DNA from: Runella sp.
GTDB taxonomy: Bacteria > Bacteroidota > Bacteroidia > Cytophagales > Spirosomataceae
Assembly (NCBI RefSeq): GCF_027484545.1
Contig: NZ_JAIXST010000227.1
Coordinates: forward strand, 1-41,689
Direction: 5' to 3'
Length of the DNA: 41,689 nt
Shown: positions 34,444-41,689 of the stretch, piece after piece
Numbering within the stretch: the first letter of the stretch is position 1
How the letters are laid out: each line of letters begins with the position of its first letter
Program-made: the position numbers and the translations under genes
Notes under the pieces: generated by a model
Seen by the model: the letters and a program-made list of their open reading frames with translations, nothing else
What the model was told of the DNA's origin: nothing
Databases searched by the model: none

Positions 34444-35694
34444 ATGAGAATTTTACTTATTCACCAATATTTTCTGGAAGATGATGACGGTGGCGGTTCC
34501 CGTTGGAACGAAATCAGCCGTTTTTGGCAGGCAGAAGGCCACGAAATAACTGTTATTGCAGGAATGGTACATTATATGGGTCACCGTTCCGCTAAATATT
34601 CGGGAAAACATTTTCTGAAGGAAACCAATCGAGACAGCGTGCAAGTGATTCGTTGCCACGTGTCTGAATCGTATAATAAAAGTTTTTTAGGGCGATTATG
34701 GGCGTATTTTTCCTTCACATTTTCGAGTATTTGGGGTGGGTTACGTTATACAAAAGGCAACTATGACGTCATTGTAGTAACTTCTCCCCCTCTTTTTGTG
34801 GGAATTACGGCTTATGTATTGTCTCTCCTGAAACGTACTCCATTCGTATTTGAAATTCGTGATTTATGGCCTGAATCAGCTATTGATACCAGAATACTTA
34901 CGAGCGGTATTCTCATCAAATTTGCTTACTGGTTTGAGAAGTTTATGTACAAAAAAGCAAGGCTCATCAACGTATTAACCCCTGCTTTTCGAGAAAAATT
35001 AATAACCCAAAAAGGAGTTCCTTCCGAAAAAATCATTTTTATTCCCAACGCAGCCGATTTTTCACTTTCCGAAGAATTATTGACTGGATTAGACGTACCT
35101 GCATTTCGAAAAGAGCACGATTTAGAAGGAAAATTTATCGTAACTTACGTAGGAGCACACGGCGTAGCCAATCATTTGGTACAGGTTTTGGATACTGCGG
35201 AATTGTTGCAAGATACCAACGTTCTTTTTCTGTTCATTGGCGATGGAATGTTAAAAAAAGAATTGAAAGAAGAGGCTCAACGCCGCCAACTTTCCAATGT
35301 CCGTTTTATAGACTCAGTCCCCAAAAAAGAAGTTTTCAAATACATTTTGGCATCGGATGCCGGCACATCGGTATTGAAAAAAGTGGATACCTTCAAAACC
35401 ATTTACTCCAACAAAACCTTTGATTATATGTCTTGCCAAAAGCCCATTCTGATGGCAATAGACGGGGTCTCCAGGCAGTTGGTAGAAGAAGCGCAAGCGG
35501 GGCTTTATGTAGAACCCGAAAACGCCGATGATTTCGCCGAAAAAATTCGATTTTACTTACAAAACCCTAACTTGGTAAAACAGCACGGCTTAAATGGCTA
35601 TCTATATGCAAAAGCAAATTTTGACCGTAAAGTGTTGGCAAAGCGTTATTTGGATTTCTTAAAGCAAGTCGAACAGCCAGAAAAATCGGTTTAA
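34444..35694 (+). CDS. GT4-family glycosyltransferase (WbuB-like)
   Basis: The 416-residue protein has a two-domain GT-B fold. The N-terminus reads MRILLIHQYF with a GGG loop, then EIRDLWPESAID, typical of WbuB-type enzymes that add an amino sugar to lipid-linked glycans. The nucleotide-binding half starts near NAADFS and runs through GAHGVANHL, GDGMLK and KTFDYMSCQKPI. It probably acts at the inner membrane in envelope polysaccharide synthesis. A near -7 box (TATCTTCG) lies just upstream at 34427-34434. The donor sugar is not deducible. Confidence 0.9.
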   Translation: MRILLIHQYFLEDDDGGGSRWNEISRFWQAEGHEITVIAGMVHYMGHRSAKYSGKHFLKETNRDSVQVIRCHVSESYNKSFLGRLWAYFSFTFSSIWGGLRYTKGNYDVIVVTSPPLFVGITAYVLSLLKRTPFVFEIRDLWPESAIDTRILTSGILIKFAYWFEKFMYKKARLINVLTPAFREKLITQKGVPSEKIIFIPNAADFSLSEELLTGLDVPAFRKEHDLEGKFIVTYVGAHGVANHLVQVLDTAELLQDTNVLFLFIGDGMLKKELKEEAQRRQLSNVRFIDSVPKKEVFKYILASDAGTSVLKKVDTFKTIYSNKTFDYMSCQKPILMAIDGVSRQLVEEAQAGLYVEPENADDFAEKIRFYLQNPNLVKQHGLNGYLYAKANFDRKVLAKRYLDFLKQVEQPEKSV

Positions 35695-35706
35695 TCTCAA
35701 ATGGTG

Positions 35707-35714
35707 TATATTTG
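35707..35714 (+). promoter_or_regulatory. Putative promoter for thioesterase-GT2 pair
   Basis: TATATTTG matches TAnnTTTG exactly. Transcription would start near 35721, giving a 12-base leader to the ATG at 35733. That supports that ATG over the in-frame TTG at 35712. Confidence 0.45.
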
Positions 35715-35732
35715 TTCCCTAAATGTTACTGC

Positions 35733-36182
35733 ATGTCATCAGAAACCAATCCACGTTTAGAGTTTTTTCGCTCGCAAATCGGCAATAGTCTTTCTCAAAG
35801 CCCATCTCCTTTAGGGCGTTGGCTCAACGGCACCCTCAAAGAAGCAAGCCACGGACTTATGACGGTCGAATTTTTGGTTCGAGAAGAGATGACTAACCCA
35901 ATGGGCGTTTTGCACGGAGGAGTCGCTGCCGCTATGATGGACGATGTAGTAGGGATGATGGTGTACGCCCTTGGACGTGAATACGGTTATACTTCAGTAA
36001 ATCTGAACTGCGATTTTCTCTCTGCCGCCCGCGAAGGAGAAGTACTTACTGTTCAGGCACATGTGATTCGTGCGGGTAAAAATATTATTCACGGGGAGTG
36101 CCGAATCGTCAATGAGACTGGAAAAATCATTGCAAAAACAGCAACTAATTTGATTCAGACAGGGGTAAAATTACCTTTTTAA
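35733..36182 (+). CDS. PaaI-family hotdog thioesterase
   Basis: The 149-residue protein belongs to the hotdog acyl-CoA thioesterases. The signature region MGVLHGGVAAAMMDDVVGMM carries the HGG turn and the acidic residue (D in MMDD) used for water activation, followed by TSVNLNCDFL. An upstream in-frame TTG (35712) would add seven residues and overlaps the promoter, so 35733 is preferred. Its stop overlaps the start of the GT2 gene by one base (TAATG), suggesting translational coupling. The acyl substrate is unknown. Confidence 0.88.
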   Translation: MSSETNPRLEFFRSQIGNSLSQSPSPLGRWLNGTLKEASHGLMTVEFLVREEMTNPMGVLHGGVAAAMMDDVVGMMVYALGREYGYTSVNLNCDFLSAAREGEVLTVQAHVIRAGKNIIHGECRIVNETGKIIAKTATNLIQTGVKLPF

Positions 36183-37681
36183 TGGGAGCATTTATCATCT
36201 TACTGTACTTATTGCCTACGGTTATCCTGTTTTCTTATAGTTGCGCACAATTAAGTTTAGTCTGGAACTATTGGTTCAAGAAGTCCGCAGCTGATACTTT
36301 ACAATCGGCAGTGAGCGGTTTACAATTTACAGTTTACAATTCAGAGATAGCAATCAACAGCCAACAACTCGCTCCTTTAGTTACCATCCAACTTCCTATT
36401 TATAACGAGCGCTACGTCATTGAGCGTCTGATAGAGGCAGTTATAGCCTTTGACTATCCAAAAGAACTATTAGAAATTCAGGTTTTGGATGATTCTACCG
36501 ACGAAACGGTAGAGCTGGCAGCTTCAAAAATAGCTTTCTATCAATCACAGGGCTTTCAAATTCAGCATATCCGGCGCCCTAACCGAGAAGGCTTCAAAGC
36601 AGGAGCGCTGGCGTATGGGCTTACCATAAGCAAAGGTGAATTTGTCGCGATTTTTGATGCTGATTTTGTTCCCACTCCCGACTTTTTACAGAAAACCCTA
36701 CCCTATTTTACAGAAGAGCACGTTGGGGTTGTACAAACACGCTGGGGGCATCTTAATGAATCGTATTCGCTCATTACTCAATTACAGGCTTTTGGATTAG
36801 ACGGGCATTTTGTCGTTGAACAAGGCGGACGTAACGCAGGCGGACATTTTATCAACTTCAACGGTACAGCAGGCATTTGGCGAAAAAGCTGCATTGCCGA
36901 TGCCGGTGGGTGGGCCGCCGATACCCTCACTGAAGACTTGGATTTAAGCTATCGTGCTCAAATGCGGGGTTGGCAGTTTGTGTATTTAGAAAACGTAGTA
37001 ACACCCGCTGAGCTCCCCGCTACCATGCCTGCCCTCAAATCACAGCAATACCGTTGGATGAAAGGAGCCGCAGAATGTGCCAGAAAAAATTTGGTAAACG
37101 TATTTCAAACCAAAAATATCAAACTGTCCACCAAAATCCACGCGACTTTTCATTTACTTAACAGCGGAGTTTTTGTAGTAGTCTTTCTTATGGCTTTGGT
37201 AAGTTTACCGACTCTGTTAATCATCCACCAATTCCCCCAGTACGCTTACTTATTAGGCATTTTTCGAATATTTCAGGGAAGTTTTATATTGCTATTCGTT
37301 TTTTATGGAACTGTCCATTACGACCGAAAATCAGTAGTCCAATTAGTTTGGCAGTTACCTTTTTTTCTGATTGTTATCATGGGCTTGTCACTGCATAATT
37401 CCGTGGCAGCACTTGAAGGGTACTTAGGCAAAAAAACACCTTTTGTTCGTACCCCCAAATGGGGAATTGTAAAAGATCAGGATGGTTGGCAGCGTAAAAA
37501 CTATTTAGTCAAAAGCCTTAACCCAATTACGGTCATAGAACTCTTTCTTGCCCTTTATTTCGCTCTCGGAGTTGGTTTAGGGATTTATTGGCATTCTTAT
37601 CAAATGCTCATGTTACACACCATGCTCACTTTAGGGTATGGATTTGTCGTGTTTTTTTCGGTAAAGCATTCTATTGGTTAA
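36182..37681 (+). CDS. Membrane GT2 glycosyltransferase (cellulose-synthase-like)
   Basis: The 499-residue inner-membrane processive GT2 enzyme has one N-terminal helix (about 3-28) and a catalytic domain. Its motifs are PIYNE, VLDDSTDET, the DAD sugar/metal motif (160-162 region), TED (250-252) and QQYRW (288-292). Four or five helices follow from about residue 310. Such enzymes add sugars to glycans or lipid carriers; the product is unknown. Residues 37-64, between the first helix and the catalytic domain, look like translated intergenic repeat DNA (see 36290-36374). It is translationally coupled to the thioesterase. Confidence 0.9.
   Translation: MGAFIILLYLLPTVILFSYSCAQLSLVWNYWFKKSAADTLQSAVSGLQFTVYNSEIAINSQQLAPLVTIQLPIYNERYVIERLIEAVIAFDYPKELLEIQVLDDSTDETVELAASKIAFYQSQGFQIQHIRRPNREGFKAGALAYGLTISKGEFVAIFDADFVPTPDFLQKTLPYFTEEHVGVVQTRWGHLNESYSLITQLQAFGLDGHFVVEQGGRNAGGHFINFNGTAGIWRKSCIADAGGWAADTLTEDLDLSYRAQMRGWQFVYLENVVTPAELPATMPALKSQQYRWMKGAAECARKNLVNVFQTKNIKLSTKIHATFHLLNSGVFVVVFLMALVSLPTLLIIHQFPQYAYLLGIFRIFQGSFILLFVFYGTVHYDRKSVVQLVWQLPFFLIVIMGLSLHNSVAALEGYLGKKTPFVRTPKWGIVKDQDGWQRKNYLVKSLNPITVIELFLALYFALGVGLGIYWHSYQMLMLHTMLTLGYGFVVFFSVKHSIG
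36290..36374 (+). repeat. Repeat-like segment inside the GT2 coding sequence
   Basis: This in-frame 85-base segment encodes a low-complexity stretch that is not part of the GT2 fold. The core, around 36323-36345, iterates TTTACA (TTTACAATTTACAG followed by TTTACAATTC). Its composition resembles the intergenic hairpin at 21345 (TAGTTTACAGTCC) more than coding sequence. It appears to be a repeat captured in frame. Confidence 0.5.
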
Positions 37682-37727
37682 CCATCAAGCTAAACAATTT
37701 AAATTTTCTGGATAAAAGCATAACAAA

Positions 37728-37749
37728 AAACCCCGCATCGGCGGGGTTT
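37728..37749 (-). terminator. Rho-independent terminator after rpmB
   Basis: AAACCCCGC pairs with GCGGGGTTT around a four-base loop. Read on the minus strand it is followed by TTTTTTGTT, the U-tract expected after the rpmB transcript. On the plus strand it may also stop GT2 transcription, but with a weaker T-run. Confidence 0.85.
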
Positions 37750-37776
37750 CAATGTCTTTTGCAAAAGATTGGTATC

Positions 37777-38001
37777 TTACAATGCACCTACTTCTTTCAA
37801 AACGGCTTCGATACCTTTTTTATTGATAGTGCGAAGAGCCGAAGTGGCCAATTTAATCTCAACCCACTCATTCAAAGAAGGTACGAAGAACTTCTTTGTT
37901 TGTAAGTTAGGATAAAACTTACGCTTGGTTTTATTGTTAGCGTGCGATACGTTATTACCAACCCGTGTTCTTTTGCCCGTAATTTCACAAACTCTGGCCA
38001 T
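37777..38001 (-). CDS. rpmB: 50S ribosomal protein L28
   Basis: The 74-residue protein is a clear L28: [21 protein letters not shown] at the start, [13 protein letters not shown] and [18 protein letters not shown]28 binds 23S rRNA on the large subunit. The usual neighbour rpmG (L33) is not here. A near -7 box (GACCTTTG on the minus strand, 38031-38038) lies 30 bases upstream. The gene is followed by a strong terminator. It lies 79 bases downstream of ruvB. Confidence 0.96.
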   Translation of the reverse strand: MARVCEITGKRTRVGNNVSHANNKTKRKFYPNLQTKKFFVPSLNEWVEIKLATSALRTINKKGIEAVLKEVGAL

Positions 38002-38030
38002 GACAATTGTTGTTTTTTCAGAATGAGGGG

Positions 38031-38038
38031 CAAAGGTC
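38031..38038 (-). promoter_or_regulatory. Possible rpmB promoter
   Basis: GACCTTTGC on the minus strand differs by one base from TAnnTTTG and has the extended CTTTGC end shared by the dxs, aguB and lpxD boxes. Transcription would start near 38024, giving a short leader to the rpmB ATG at 38001. Confidence 0.3.
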
Positions 38039-38080
38039 GTAATTTTTCAAAAATTTGCCAAATTTTTCTTAAAAAAAACA

Positions 38081-39109
38081 CTACTCAAACAAATCTCCTG
38101 TTCTAAATTTAGGCACAATACCCAAGTGGCGATAGGCTTTTTCGGTCGCTTCCCGTCCTCTGGAAGTACGTTTTATAAACCCTTCCTGAATTAAAAACGG
38201 CTCATAAACTTCCTCAATAGTTTCGGCCTCGTCACCGCAGGCAGTAGCAATGGTCGATAAGCCTACGGGCCCTCCTTTGAATTTTTCGATGATAGTCGTT
38301 AAGATGCGGATGTCCATATCATCCAGACCATTTTGGTCCACATCAAGGGCTTTTAGGGCCATTTCTGCTATATCAACCGTTATTCGTCCTTTGCCTTTCA
38401 CTTGGGCAAAATCACGTGTACGACGCAACAGATTGTTGGCAATACGCGGGGTACCTCGACTGCGCCGCGCAATTTCATACGCTCCGTCTTCGTCAATAGG
38501 GGTCCCCAAGATATGCGCTGAACGATTTACAATCGAAGAAAGTAATTGAGCGTCATAGTATTCCAAACGGCAATTGATGCCGAAACGCGCACGCAACGGC
38601 GATGTAAGCAAACCCGCCCGCGTAGTAGCCCCAATCAATGTGAATGGATTCAGGGTAATCTGAATACTGCGCGCATTCGGCCCAGAATCAAGCATGATGT
38701 CTATCTTATAATCTTCCATCGCCGAGTACAGGTATTCTTCAACGACCGGGTTAAGGCGATGGATTTCATCAATAAACAGCACATCATTGGTCTGTAAATT
38801 AGTAAGTAAACCGGCCAAATCACTGGGTTTGTCCAAAATAGGCCCCGATGAGGTTTTCATGCTGGCCCCCAATTCGTTGGCAATAATGTTGGAAAGAGTG
38901 GTTTTCCCCAAACCCGGAGGCCCGTGCAACAGCACATGGTCGAGGGCTTCTCCTCGCTGTTTGGCCGCAATTACAAACACCCTGATATTTTCAAGGATTT
39001 TGTCCTGCCCTGCAAAATCACCAAAAGAGAGCGGTCGCAAAGCCCGATCTATTTCCTTTTCAATGGGGGAAAGGGGCTCTTTGGTGCCGGTTAAGTAGTC
39101 TTGACGCAT
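38081..39109 (-). CDS. ruvB: Holliday junction branch migration DNA helicase RuvB
   Basis: RuvB is the AAA+ motor that works with RuvA to migrate Holliday junctions. From 39109 (MRQDYLTG) the protein has 342 residues. Walker A is GPPGLGKTT (63-71), Walker [11 protein letters not shown] (111-120), and sensor residues lie in IGATTRAG. The C-terminal winged helix has [13 protein letters not shown]. An upstream ATG at 39148 would extend across the hairpin and is unlikely. A -7 box (39172-39179) and a hairpin (39123-39161) precede it. No ruvA or ruvC is present in the window. Confidence 0.97.
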   Translation of the reverse strand: MRQDYLTGTKEPLSPIEKEIDRALRPLSFGDFAGQDKILENIRVFVIAAKQRGEALDHVLLHGPPGLGKTTLSNIIANELGASMKTSSGPILDKPSDLAGLLTNLQTNDVLFIDEIHRLNPVVEEYLYSAMEDYKIDIMLDSGPNARSIQITLNPFTLIGATTRAGLLTSPLRARFGINCRLEYYDAQLLSSIVNRSAHILGTPIDEDGAYEIARRSRGTPRIANNLLRRTRDFAQVKGKGRITVDIAEMALKALDVDQNGLDDMDIRILTTIIEKFKGGPVGLSTIATACGDEAETIEEVYEPFLIQEGFIKRTSRGREATEKAYRHLGIVPKFRTGDLFE

Positions 39110-39122
39110 CTGAAAATTTGTG

Positions 39123-39161
39123 AATAGGAGAATGAGTGAATAACTCACTCATTCTCCTATT
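39123..39161 (-). promoter_or_regulatory. Perfect 17-base hairpin at the 5' end of ruvB
   Basis: Arms 39123-39139 and 39145-39161 are perfectly complementary around a five-base loop, ending 13 bases before the ruvB ATG. It lies between the cargo gene stop and ruvB. On the minus strand no T-run follows, so a simple terminator is less likely than a leader stem-loop. Confidence 0.7.
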
Positions 39162-39171
39162 TTTGGTTATC

Positions 39172-39179
39172 CAAAGATA
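39172..39179 (-). promoter_or_regulatory. Putative ruvB promoter (-7 box)
   Basis: On the minus strand this reads TATCTTTG, an exact TAnnTTTG match between the cargo gene stop (39188) and the ruvB leader hairpin. Transcription would begin near 39165, just before the hairpin. Confidence 0.45.
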
Positions 39180-39187
39180 CACAAAAA

Positions 39188-41689
39188 TCACTTAATCAGT
39201 AGCACTGCGCCGCGCTGAGAGGCCCGCGGTCGATTAGGAAAAAATTCAGACTTGAAGGAGACTACATACGGATAACTCATTGGTGGATAACTTGTTCCAC
39301 GGTAAGTACCATCCCATTTTTGGTTCATGTCGGTCGTGTGAAAAATTACCTCACCCCAACGATTGAAAATTTTCAATTCAAAATCGGTAAGGTGGTCACC
39401 ATACACATCCAACACATCGTTACGACCATCGCCATTTGGAGAAAAAATGTCTGGGATATAAATCCGTGGCTCACAACGCACCACGACGCGAGCCGTATCT
39501 ATCAATACACATCCTTCCGGATTGGAAATACGCACAAAGTAATTACCCACGCGGGTCACGGTCACTCGCTGAGTGCTTGCCTCTAAAGGCGAAAGCCAGA
39601 AAAAGGTCGCATTAGGCGAAGTCGGTCGAATAATCAACGTCGCACTTGACCCAACATCAAGATCACACAGTCCAACTTCTTTGGTTAAATCGTACGTGGG
39701 TCGCGGGGCTAACGAATACACAAAGTCATCCGTATCCGTACAGCCCGTAACACTATTGGTCACAGTCAACGTATACGTTCCTGCTCGGCTTACGCTGATG
39801 CGATTGGTGGTATCGCCTGTGCTCCATTTGTACCGGTTGCCGGCTAAAGCGGGCAACGTTGGAATCAATAAGGCTGTATCACCGATACACTTTTTACGAT
39901 CAGGCCCGAGACTCAGGAATTTTTCGGGGGTTATTCCTACCGTAATATCGCGCAGGGTTGTATCACATCCTCCCGCGTCGGTTACTTTCACATTGTATTT
40001 TCCGGGAAGTAGATTGTTCAAAAGCGGTGCATTATTCCCGATCACCGTTCCCAGTGCGTTGGTCCACACATATCGGGTAGGAGTCCCTGCCAACGTATTA
40101 AGATTGATTGCTCCCGAACTCGGCAACGTACAACGGGCGTTGACAATGGTAGGTTGCAATCGTAAGGTTTTAACAACTTTCAAATTAAATGAGGAGTCAG
40201 TGGCACAAACGGCGGAATTACCCGTCAAACGTACTTTATAAACACCCTCTCCCAAATTAGTCAACGTATTTCCGGTACTTGGTAAGGGCACATCACCCGC
40301 TCCAAACCAGCTATAGCTATAATTTCCGTTGGGCGTAACAGTCCCTATGGCAATTCTCCCATCCCGCGTGGTACAACCCGTAGGTGGAGTCAAAACAGCC
40401 TGTAATCTTGCTTTAGGCAACGCTCGAACGGCAATGGTATCTTCGTTGAAACACTGAAGAGAGCTATTATATACTTGAACTGAATATCTACCCGGCTGTG
40501 TAACAGTAATTTTTTGGCTGGTTTCTCCTGTGCTCCATTTAAATTCATCCCAACGTGTAACGGTCGGTCTGGCATCAAGAACCACATTCCCTCCTCCAAC
40601 ACACAAACTGGTATCCGGTAGTAGGTAAGCCGGGGGTTGCCGAAGCTTTATTTCGGCCCTTCCTGTTGAAAAACATTGGCCTTCAATTCCATTAGCCGCG
40701 ATAACTTGATAAGTACCTGAACCTCCGCTGGGTTGTAATGTAACCGTCTTGGTTCGAGCAATAAGATTAGTTCCCCTATACCATTCATACTGCTCGGCCT
40801 GCACTCCCGCATCCAATACCAACTTATTTATACAGGTATCAATCGGAGATTTCAGTTTAATTGGGTCTGGCGTGGCAATGATGGTAATTTGTTTTTTCTC
40901 AATTATCGTAGTACACTTATTCATAAGTGTTAAACTCACCGTATAAGTGCCAGGCATTCGATAAGTGTGCGGCTGTTGCTGTTGTTGACTTGTAACTTCA
41001 GGTGATCCATCTCCAAAATTCCACGTGTAGGTATCTTTTATCGGGTCGCAAAGGGGCGATGCCTGAAAATTAGTAGGCTGATTGGAACACGTATCCGAGT
41101 AAGTAAATCCCGGCCCGGTAGAAGACTCGGTAAAGTTTTGAACAAAGTTGGGCAAACCTAACTGACTGATTTTTCCGCCTAACGAAATCCCGTTTTTTAC
41201 AAACCGTACCTCTTCCTGTGAATCCTCATCCGGAACATTGATAACTCCTAAATACTGACTGTCTTTAATGGCCAAATAAATACGACTGTCGGAGCCAATC
41301 TGCAAAGCACCGTAGATTTGGGTAGCTGAACTGTCAATCAATATTTTAGAGTCGGCAATGCGTGCCGAGTCGCCCGTGATATCAAACTGCCAAAGCTTGG
41401 ACAGGGTCGTATCTGTTGACCCTTTTTGAAGTGAAACGTACATCTTTGTTCCATCGGGCGAAAACTCCACCCCGTATGCTTTGGGCGGAGCAGGGCCCAA
41501 GTCCACCGTTGTCGGGCCGGAAAGTCTTCCTGTAGAATCGTTAAAATTATAGATTTGAACCAGATTTCGAGGCGGGCCGGGTACTACTACCGCCAAACGG
41601 CGCATACCAGTACTGTCGGCCGTTGAAAATTTCATGTAGCCTTCGGCTTTTGAGGTAGTGTCTTGCACTGCCCCCAAAGGAAATACCCC
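39188..41689 (-). CDS. T9SS type-B cargo protein with PKD and Ig-like repeats (N-terminus outside window)
   Basis: About 833 C-terminal residues are visible; the frame is open at the window edge. The visible part begins with a beta-propeller-like region containing VEFSPDGTKMYVS. A PKD domain follows (YTWNFGDGSPEV, YRMPGTYTVSLT). Then come several Ig-like repeats built on C-x-G-x-LxL, Y-WSTGETS/WSTGDTT and G-Y-V-V (two of them around 40500 and 39830). The last about 90 residues are the type IX secretion type-B/gliding C-terminal domain (IYIPDIFSPNGDGRNDVLDV, FNRWGEVIF, WDGTYRG, YPYVVSFK). It should be exported by T9SS and attached to the surface. The binding target is unknown. Confidence 0.92.
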   Translation of the reverse strand, partial: GVFPLGAVQDTTSKAEGYMKFSTADSTGMRRLAVVVPGPPRNLVQIYNFNDSTGRLSGPTTVDLGPAPPKAYGVEFSPDGTKMYVSLQKGSTDTTLSKLWQFDITGDSARIADSKILIDSSATQIYGALQIGSDSRIYLAIKDSQYLGVINVPDEDSQEEVRFVKNGISLGGKISQLGLPNFVQNFTESSTGPGFTYSDTCSNQPTNFQASPLCDPIKDTYTWNFGDGSPEVTSQQQQQPHTYRMPGTYTVSLTLMNKCTTIIEKKQITIIATPDPIKLKSPIDTCINKLVLDAGVQAEQYEWYRGTNLIARTKTVTLQPSGGSGTYQVIAANGIEGQCFSTGRAEIKLRQPPAYLLPDTSLCVGGGNVVLDARPTVTRWDEFKWSTGETSQKITVTQPGRYSVQVYNSSLQCFNEDTIAVRALPKARLQAVLTPPTGCTTRDGRIAIGTVTPNGNYSYSWFGAGDVPLPSTGNTLTNLGEGVYKVRLTGNSAVCATDSSFNLKVVKTLRLQPTIVNARCTLPSSGAINLNTLAGTPTRYVWTNALGTVIGNNAPLLNNLLPGKYNVKVTDAGGCDTTLRDITVGITPEKFLSLGPDRKKCIGDTALLIPTLPALAGNRYKWSTGDTTNRISVSRAGTYTLTVTNSVTGCTDTDDFVYSLAPRPTYDLTKEVGLCDLDVGSSATLIIRPTSPNATFFWLSPLEASTQRVTVTRVGNYFVRISNPEGCVLIDTARVVVRCEPRIYIPDIFSPNGDGRNDVLDVYGDHLTDFELKIFNRWGEVIFHTTDMNQKWDGTYRGTSYPPMSYPYVVSFKSEFFPNRPRASQRGAVLLIK

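Noticed and set aside
39123-39161. Hairpin as an ordinary terminator of the cargo gene
   Set aside because: On the minus strand it is followed by CACAAATTTTC rather than a T-run; a leader role for ruvB is preferred.
1-41689. CRISPR arrays, tRNA or rRNA genes, transposases, phage genes
   Set aside because: None could be seen; repeats here are paired inverted repeats rather than regularly spaced direct repeats.

Overview
The window is an ordinary stretch of chromosome from a Bacteroidota bacterium, most likely order Cytophagales (a Runella/Spirosomataceae-like organism is a guess). The evidence is a fused LpxC-FabZ protein, a GldH gliding lipoprotein, a cargo protein with the type IX secretion type-B C-terminal domain, a SusC-style TonB-dependent receptor with a carboxypeptidase-like N-terminal domain, a fused HisIE, many small Tat-signal enzymes, and promoters resembling the Bacteroidota -7 box TAnnTTTG. 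I found no tRNA, rRNA, CRISPR array, insertion sequence or prophage. Both ends are cut: the gene at the right end (39188-41689, minus strand) lacks its N-terminus.

Layout. 1-6069 (plus): mutL, two different rhomboid proteases, then dxs. 6112-9644 (minus): a Tat-exported GH109-like glycosidase, a NagB-like sugar-phosphate deaminase and an acetyl-esterase-like hydrolase, apparently an amino-sugar locus. 9921-11703 (plus): a DAACS-family symporter and a small four-helix membrane protein. 11758-15956: a MarR-type regulator and an MpaB-family (DUF2236) oxygenase on the minus strand, divergent from a TonB-dependent receptor, with a symmetric operator-like repeat between them. 16033-16703: a HigBA toxin-antitoxin pair in which the antitoxin is broken by an in-frame stop. 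16787-20345 (minus): S9 peptidase, a coiled-coil protein and a sugar-phosphate isomerase-like protein. 20473-24217: aguB, hisIE, an NtrC-like regulator without a DNA-binding domain, and a secreted cyclophilin. 24279-28762 (plus): an HD-domain hydrolase and the lipid A genes lpxD, lpxC/fabZ and lpxA, ending in a clear terminator. 28826-33119: cysM (minus), a PIN-domain toxin-antitoxin pair, a polysaccharide flippase, gldH and a Lon-substrate-domain protein. 33215-37681: an FAD oxidase (minus), a GT4 glycosyltransferase, a hotdog thioesterase and a GT2 glycosyltransferase. 37777-41689 (minus): rpmB, ruvB and the T9SS cargo gene.

Together the genes cover DNA repair (mutL, ruvB), isoprenoid and envelope biogenesis (dxs, the lpx genes, flippase, glycosyltransferases), glycan and peptide scavenging, and two toxin-antitoxin modules. 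The most noteworthy points are the stop codon in higA beside an intact higB and an operator-like palindrome, a palindrome filling the promoter spacer of the PIN module, the matched half-sites between the MarR gene and the TonB receptor, several long intergenic inverted repeats, a repeat-like segment that appears to have been absorbed into the GT2 coding sequence, and a sigma-54 activator that stops before any helix-turn-helix.
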